This document shows, one piece after another, positions 4,742-8,375 of a stretch of DNA of 8,375 bases. Location: positions 1-8,375 of the forward strand of contig JBGTEN010000038.1 in the NCBI GenBank assembly GCA_041747755.1, written 5' to 3'. This stretch comes from Aurantibrevibacter sp041747755 (lineage in GTDB: Bacteria > Bacteroidota > Bacteroidia > Flavobacteriales > Flavobacteriaceae). The position numbers and the translations under genes are program-made. How positions within the stretch are numbered: position 1 is the first letter of the stretch; every line of letters starts with the position of its first letter. The notes beneath the pieces are model-generated. The model saw nothing but the letters and a program-made list of their open reading frames with translations, was not told where the DNA came from and made no database searches.

Positions 4742-5719
4742 ATGCAAAATGCAAAAACAAAATTAGAAATGGCGAATAAAGCCCATGAAGCCATTCCGGG
4801 AAATCCTTCTACTGCTACCAGTAGTACGCTAAAATTAAATGATAGGAGTAAAGGAAAACCTTTACGCGTGCTTAGTGAGGCCGACTGGGATTTCTGGATT
4901 GAAAATGGATATATTGTACTAAAAAAGGCGGTACCCAAAGCACAAGTACAAACCACTGCCAATTTCTTATGGGAATTTGAGGAGAAGGATCCCAATAACC
5001 CTGAGACTTGGTATACCGCTCCAAGAGCTGAAATGAAAATGAAAGAACTAACCGGCACCGGCATGGTTGAGGTTTATAATCATCAGCATTTATGGAACAA
5101 CCGGCAGGTGCAAAAAGTGTATGATGCTTTTGTGGACATTTGGGGAACCGAGAAGTTATGGGTTACTATAGACAGAGCTAACTTAAATTTTCCCATTCGT
5201 CCGGGACATGAATACAAGGGCTTTATTCATTGGGATTATGATCCGGAAACAAAACCGCAAAATGTGCAGGGGGTTTTGGCTTTAGCAGACCAGACCGATG
5301 AAAATATGGGAGGATTTCAATGTATTCCATGGCTGTACCGCAATTATGAGACATGGAAGCTTACTCAGCCTGAAAATCGGGATCGATTTAAACCTGATGT
5401 GACTGATTTACAGGATAAACTTGTAAAAGTTAAACTTAAAGCCGGCGATTTACTGATATTTAATAGTACACAACCCCACGGAATTCGGCCCAACCATTCT
5501 AAAGATAAAGTACGTATGGCCCAATATATTTCTATGATGCCGGCGGAGGAAGATAATGATGCATTACGGCAATGGCGTATTAACTCATGGAAAAATCGTA
5601 TTGCTCCTGAAGGATATGCTTTCCCCGGGGATCCGCGTAATTGGGAGCAAACCAAATATGGTGTTGCGGAACTGAATGCATTGGGAGAAAAATTGTTGGG
5701 CTTAAAAAACTGGGATTGA
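4742..5719 (+). CDS. Phytanoyl-CoA hydroxylase (PhyH) family Fe(II)/2-oxoglutarate dioxygenase, substrate unknown
   Basis: Cytoplasmic non-haem iron oxygenase of 325 residues that should couple oxidative decarboxylation of 2-oxoglutarate to hydroxylation of a small organic substrate. The family start is at FWIENGYIVLKKAVP (51-65), the usual 'F..NGY.vl...v' strip. The iron site is visible: FIHWDYD (161-167) gives the HxD pair His163/Asp165, and QPHGIRPN (244-251) gives the distal His246. Arg258 (KDKVRMAQY), twelve residues on, is placed to bind the 2-oxoglutarate carboxylate. GGFQCIPW (190-197) is the family's 'G.....PGSH'-like strip, here with Trp instead of Ser-His. The first ~40 residues are polar and variable. 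No signal peptide. The start at 4742 fits the promoter; the next Met is residue 10. It is divergent from the AraC regulator and closed by a strong terminator, so it is a single-gene unit. Members act on very different substrates, so none can be named. Confidence 0.9.
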   Translation: MQNAKTKLEMANKAHEAIPGNPSTATSSTLKLNDRSKGKPLRVLSEADWDFWIENGYIVLKKAVPKAQVQTTANFLWEFEEKDPNNPETWYTAPRAEMKMKELTGTGMVEVYNHQHLWNNRQVQKVYDAFVDIWGTEKLWVTIDRANLNFPIRPGHEYKGFIHWDYDPETKPQNVQGVLALADQTDENMGGFQCIPWLYRNYETWKLTQPENRDRFKPDVTDLQDKLVKVKLKAGDLLIFNSTQPHGIRPNHSKDKVRMAQYISMMPAEEDNDALRQWRINSWKNRIAPEGYAFPGDPRNWEQTKYGVAELNALGEKLLGLKNWD

Positions 5720-5754
5720 TTTTTTTTACTTCTCTATGGGCTAGGAAATGATAT

Positions 5755-5799
5755 AAAAAAAACTGCTATCCGGTAACTTTAACGGATAACAGTTTTTTT
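5755..5799. terminator. Bidirectional terminator between convergent genes
   Basis: A long stem: A-run plus ACTG (5755-5765) pairs with CAGT plus T-run (5790-5799), then one C-A mismatch, then TATCCG (5767-5772) pairs with CGGATA (5783-5788) around a 10-base loop. With A on the left and T on the right it can end transcription from both sides: the dioxygenase gene (plus) and the cytochrome gene (minus), whose stop is 15 bases to the right. Confidence 0.85.
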
Positions 5800-5813
5800 A
5801 TAAGTTTTTTAAT

Positions 5814-6293
5814 CTAAAGTGTTCTCAAATACTCTGCAACAGCTCTAGCATCTTCTTCACTAAGATTCTGGTTCAACATAATCGCATTGTTGTACTCCTT
5901 TAATAAGGCTTTAGCGATAGGATCTTCTCTAAGCATTCCATCCGGGTTTAAAATCATGTTCATAACCCACTCAGGACTTCTGCGATCATAAACTCCCGCA
6001 AGTGCAGGACCAATCATACGTTGTTCTGCCATGTGGCAGGCAGTACAAATCATCTTATATTTAGCTTCACCTTTTGCAGCTAAATCTGTGTTGATCTGTG
6101 CATCAAAAGAAACAGATTTTATAGGGCCAACACCCTTATTACTCAAATCAACAGGAACCCCTTCTGTAGTTTCTACCGCTTTAGTTTCCTTTTTAGCACG
6201 GCTTATTTCAAAACCTTCTTTCTTTTCTTCTTTTTTGTCGCCGCATGCAACAACAAATACACCCAGTGCCAAAATGGCGATAATTTTTTTCAT
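5814..6293 (-). CDS. Monohaem c-type cytochrome lipoprotein
   Basis: Membrane-anchored periplasmic electron carrier of 159 residues. A signal peptide (MKKIIAILALGVFVVAC) ends at the lipidated Cys17. A charged, flexible linker (18-65, GDKKEEKKE at its start) follows, then a single class I-like cytochrome c domain (about 70-159): CTACH (83-87) binds haem c through Cys83, Cys86 and His87, IGPALAGVYDRR (94-105) is the usual 'GP.L.g...r' strip, and Met139 in NAIMLNQNLSEEDARAVAEYL is the likely sixth ligand, in the family's 'M......L...e...v..YL' ending. It is the last gene of a possible three-gene unit, 43 bases after the hydrolase. Electron donor and acceptor cannot be told from sequence; similar proteins serve terminal oxidases or nitrous-oxide reductase, but neither is present here. 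Confidence 0.92.
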   Translation of the reverse strand: MKKIIAILALGVFVVACGDKKEEKKEGFEISRAKKETKAVETTEGVPVDLSNKGVGPIKSVSFDAQINTDLAAKGEAKYKMICTACHMAEQRMIGPALAGVYDRRSPEWVMNMILNPDGMLREDPIAKALLKEYNNAIMLNQNLSEEDARAVAEYLRTL

Positions 6294-6336
6294 TGTTATA
6301 CAATTTTAGAACCACTAATATAAGAAATAGCTAAAT

Positions 6337-7299
6337 CTAAAGCACTTCTTCTAAGAATTTTATTGCTCTTTTTTCTGAGTAGGTAATATTGCTTGGTCCC
6401 CAAAAGCCAACATGACCACCATATTTGGGTGTTACCAGATATATGTTGGAATTGGCTTCCGCTTCCTTCAAAGGATAACATTGAGCTCCCAAAAAGCTAT
6501 CGTTTTTTGCATTTAATATAAGGACGGGAACGGAAATATAGGGCAAAAATTGCAAGCAACTACTCTGATTATAATAATCAATTGCATCGTTAAAGCCATG
6601 GGCACGACTCGTATACAAATCATCAAAATCTTTAAGTGTTTTTATACTTTTAATGATATCATCAGAAATGGAATCCGGGAAATGCAGTTGTTTTTGAATT
6701 AGTTTTTTAACTAGATGACTTTTAAATCGTTTTGAGTAGGGAATATTCTTCGGCTTTAATAACTGTAAAAGTGAATCATGCAAATTACAAGGAACGGAAA
6801 TGCCAATTACGGCCTTGATGGCCGTCGGGATTTCACGACCTTCACCTAAATATTTTAAAGCCATATTTCCTCCCAGACTAAAACCCTTTATAATGATATC
6901 AGAATAGTTCCTTGTGTTTAGAATGTGCTGTATTACCGCTTCCAAATCTTCGGTGGCACCTGAATGATACGACCGAAACAACCGATTTGTTTCCCCACTG
7001 CAACTTCTAAAATTAATAGCACAAGCGTCATAACCGGAATTATTAAAATACTTGGCACTTCCCAAGATGTAAGGGCGTTGCGCAGACCCTTCCAAACCGT
7101 GCAATAGAATAACGACTTTCTGAGTTGGAGGGGTAGAAAAGCTCCAGTCCAAATCCAAAAAATCTCCATCGGGCAAGTTTATACGTTCGCGTTTTTGAGC
7201 CACCCCTGTGACCTTACGAAGCAGGCCTGCATAGATAGTCGAAAAGTGTCCGTTTTTAAATGGCAAAGGAGGATTATAATCGGATGAAACTAATGGCAT
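6337..7299 (-). CDS. YheT/ABHD1-3 type alpha/beta-fold hydrolase
   Basis: Serine hydrolase of 320 residues, close to the family's usual length (COG0429 group, E. coli YheT). Family hallmarks in order: N-terminal FKNGHFSTIYAGLLRK (14-29); HGLEGS (67-72), the oxyanion strip; NFRSCSGETNR (96-106), close to the typical 'N.RGCSG..NR'; GFSLGGN (139-145) with nucleophile Ser141; LILNAKNDSFL (260-270) with acid Asp267; and YGGHVGF (293-299) with catalytic His296. No signal peptide is seen. Substrates are probably short-chain esters or lipids, but the bacterial members are poorly characterised. It lies 43 bases after the nitronate monooxygenase on the same strand and is likely transcribed with it. Confidence 0.92.
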   Translation of the reverse strand: MPLVSSDYNPPLPFKNGHFSTIYAGLLRKVTGVAQKRERINLPDGDFLDLDWSFSTPPTQKVVILLHGLEGSAQRPYILGSAKYFNNSGYDACAINFRSCSGETNRLFRSYHSGATEDLEAVIQHILNTRNYSDIIIKGFSLGGNMALKYLGEGREIPTAIKAVIGISVPCNLHDSLLQLLKPKNIPYSKRFKSHLVKKLIQKQLHFPDSISDDIIKSIKTLKDFDDLYTSRAHGFNDAIDYYNQSSCLQFLPYISVPVLILNAKNDSFLGAQCYPLKEAEANSNIYLVTPKYGGHVGFWGPSNITYSEKRAIKFLEEVL

Positions 7300-7330
7300 G
7301 AATCCAAACTAAGATTATCAATGTAGGTCA

Positions 7331-7350
7331 CCAAGAAGTATATTACTTGG
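7331..7350. repeat. Small inverted repeat over the monooxygenase stop codon
   Basis: CCAAG (7331-7335) and CTTGG (7346-7350) are inverted around a 10-base AT-rich loop that contains the stop codon (7343-7345) of the nitronate monooxygenase gene. There is no T-run on the minus strand after it, so a terminator is unlikely. It might attenuate or stabilise the message between two operon genes, or be chance. Confidence 0.25.
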
Positions 7351-8317
7351 GATAGGTTTCCAATACTTTTATCTGTTCAGTAACGGCCTCCTTAAACTCA
7401 GATTTTAACTTTGAAACTAACTCGCTCACAGAGAGTATGTTGTCTATTGTTGCAACACCCTGTCCGGCAGACCAAATAGTTTTCCAGGCTTTGGCTTCTG
7501 TATTGAGTTCTTTTCCAAAATCAATTTTGACATCCTTCTTTAAATCCGCCTCTGTAATCCCTGCAGCTTTTAAACTGGCCCCCAAAAAATTGGCATGCAC
7601 TCCGGAAATCGAGGCCGTATAGACCACATCACTGGCTCCGGCGTCAACAATCATATTCCGATATTCGTCTGTTGCATTACTCTCCATAGTATTTATAAAC
7701 CGGGTGCCCATATAGGCCAGATCGGCTCCCATTTGAAGCGCTGAAGCGATATCTCTTCCGGTACTAATACAACCCGAAAGTATAATAGTTTTATGGTAGA
7801 ATTTTTTAATTTCCGCCACCAAAGTCATAGGGTTGATGGTTCCTGCATGTCCACCTGCTCCCGCGGCCACTAATATTAAACCATCTACTCCGGCTTCATT
7901 CGCTTTTTCAGCATGTCTCTTTTTGATGATATCGTGAAAAACCAAACCTCCGTAACTATGAATTGCATTGACCACTTGAGCAACCGCGCCTAAAGAAGTA
8001 ATGATAATAGGCACTTTATGTTTCATACAGATTTTGAGGTCAGCTTCCAATCTCGGGTTGGTAGGGTGTACTATTAGATTTACTCCAAACGGAGCTGCTT
8101 TTTTCCCGGTTTCTTTTTCAAAAGCATTGAGTTCATTTTTTATTTCGACCAACCATTCCTCAAAGCCCTCGCTAGTTCGTTGATTAAGTGCGGGAAACGT
8201 GCCAACAATGCCATTCTTGCAGCATTCAAGTACCAGTTTGGGACCGGAAATTATAAACATGGGCGCCGCAATGACAGGTAAGGAAAGGTCTTTGATGAAA
8301 GCGGGTTTTTGACTCAT
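7343..8317 (-). CDS. Nitronate monooxygenase (2-nitropropane dioxygenase family), FMN-dependent
   Basis: TIM-barrel flavoenzyme of 324 residues that oxidises alkyl nitronates (such as propionate 3-nitronate) to aldehyde or keto acid plus nitrite and nitrate; physiologically a detoxifying role is usually assumed. Signs: LPVIAAPMF (13-21), the first FMN strip; the GAG strip LVAAGAGGHAG (149-159) with His157, the conserved base position of the family; and SGCISTGRDIAS...GADLAYMGTRF (181-207), the phosphate-binding glycine loop and 'G....GTRF' closing signature. The WSAGQGVATID strip (282-292) is the usual C-terminal signature. No signal peptide. The start at 8317 fits the family's N-terminus (P.f...l.lP.i.APM). 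First gene of a possible operon with the hydrolase and cytochrome. Substrate specificity cannot be decided from sequence; some family members have other activities. Confidence 0.93.
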   Translation of the reverse strand: MSQKPAFIKDLSLPVIAAPMFIISGPKLVLECCKNGIVGTFPALNQRTSEGFEEWLVEIKNELNAFEKETGKKAAPFGVNLIVHPTNPRLEADLKICMKHKVPIIITSLGAVAQVVNAIHSYGGLVFHDIIKKRHAEKANEAGVDGLILVAAGAGGHAGTINPMTLVAEIKKFYHKTIILSGCISTGRDIASALQMGADLAYMGTRFINTMESNATDEYRNMIVDAGASDVVYTASISGVHANFLGASLKAAGITEADLKKDVKIDFGKELNTEAKAWKTIWSAGQGVATIDNILSVSELVSKLKSEFKEAVTEQIKVLETYPK

Positions 8318-8353
8318 AACAGAATTTTAATGTATTTAAATTTAAGCTATTTT

Positions 8354-8375
8354 AAAGGGATAAGTCGTATCCTTT
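8354..8375. terminator. Hairpin at the right edge, possible terminator
   Basis: AAAGGGATA (8354-8362) pairs with TATCCTTT (8368-8375) with one bulged G and a 5-base loop. It lies 37 bases upstream of the nitronate monooxygenase start, so it could end the transcript of a minus-strand gene beyond the window. The T-run on the minus strand is weak (TTTAAAAT), and the plus-strand flank is cut off. The short stretch between it and the gene start (8318-8353) is AT-rich; I see no exact TAnnTTTG box in it, the closest on the minus strand being TAAATTTA. Confidence 0.3.

Noticed and set aside
4708..5064. Minus-strand open frame of 118 residues with hydrophobic stretches
   Set aside because: It lies opposite the start of the dioxygenase gene and its promoter, whose protein has clear catalytic motifs; the hydrophobic look comes from reading the complementary strand.
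5814..6293. Cytochrome of a nitrous-oxide reductase (nos) cluster
   Set aside because: Similar cytochromes precede nosZ in some Bacteroidota, but here a strong terminator and a convergent gene follow and no nos gene is present.

Overview
The window looks like chromosome of a flavobacterium (Bacteroidota, probably family Flavobacteriaceae). The reasons are the modest GC content (roughly 43% in a sampled line of the core genes), lipoproteins with Bacteroidota-style N-termini, TAnnTTTG-type -7 boxes, a sigma-54-like promoter in front of a lipoprotein, and intergenic repeats that resemble ones I remember from marine flavobacteria. No database search was possible; family calls rest on motifs read by eye.

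Left part (1-1145): an AT-rich accessory segment. It carries a DUF2971-like gene (128-898) that appears to lack the start of its domain and overlaps another open frame entering from the left edge. A GC-rich imperfect hairpin with a direct repeat (902-980), a terminator (1007-1029) and a repeat-like tail follow it.

Centre-left (1146-3457): gpsA (glycerol-3-phosphate dehydrogenase, minus strand) is divergent from a 308-residue lipoprotein gene (plus strand) with two related halves. A near-consensus sigma-54 -24/-12 element stands just upstream of the lipoprotein gene. It ends at a strand-specific terminator, followed by a degenerate 7-bp repeat tract.

Centre (3458-5719): a cupin/AraC-family regulator (minus) is divergent from a phytanoyl-CoA-hydroxylase-family Fe(II)/2-oxoglutarate dioxygenase (plus). 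The 435-bp gap between them holds a ~160-bp repeat element with inverted ends and hairpins. It also holds a direct repeat of ATCAATATTG with a 21-bp period placed just upstream of a -7 box. This pair is the best candidate in the window for an undescribed regulated system: the AraC protein probably controls the dioxygenase.

Right part (5720-8375): a strong bidirectional terminator separates the dioxygenase from three minus-strand genes that may form one operon, in transcription order: nitronate monooxygenase (FMN), YheT/ABHD-type alpha/beta hydrolase, and a monohaem cytochrome c lipoprotein. The two gaps are 43 bp each. The first two are plausible catabolic or detoxifying enzymes; the link to the cytochrome is only positional. 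I saw no tRNA, rRNA, CRISPR array, transposase or phage gene.
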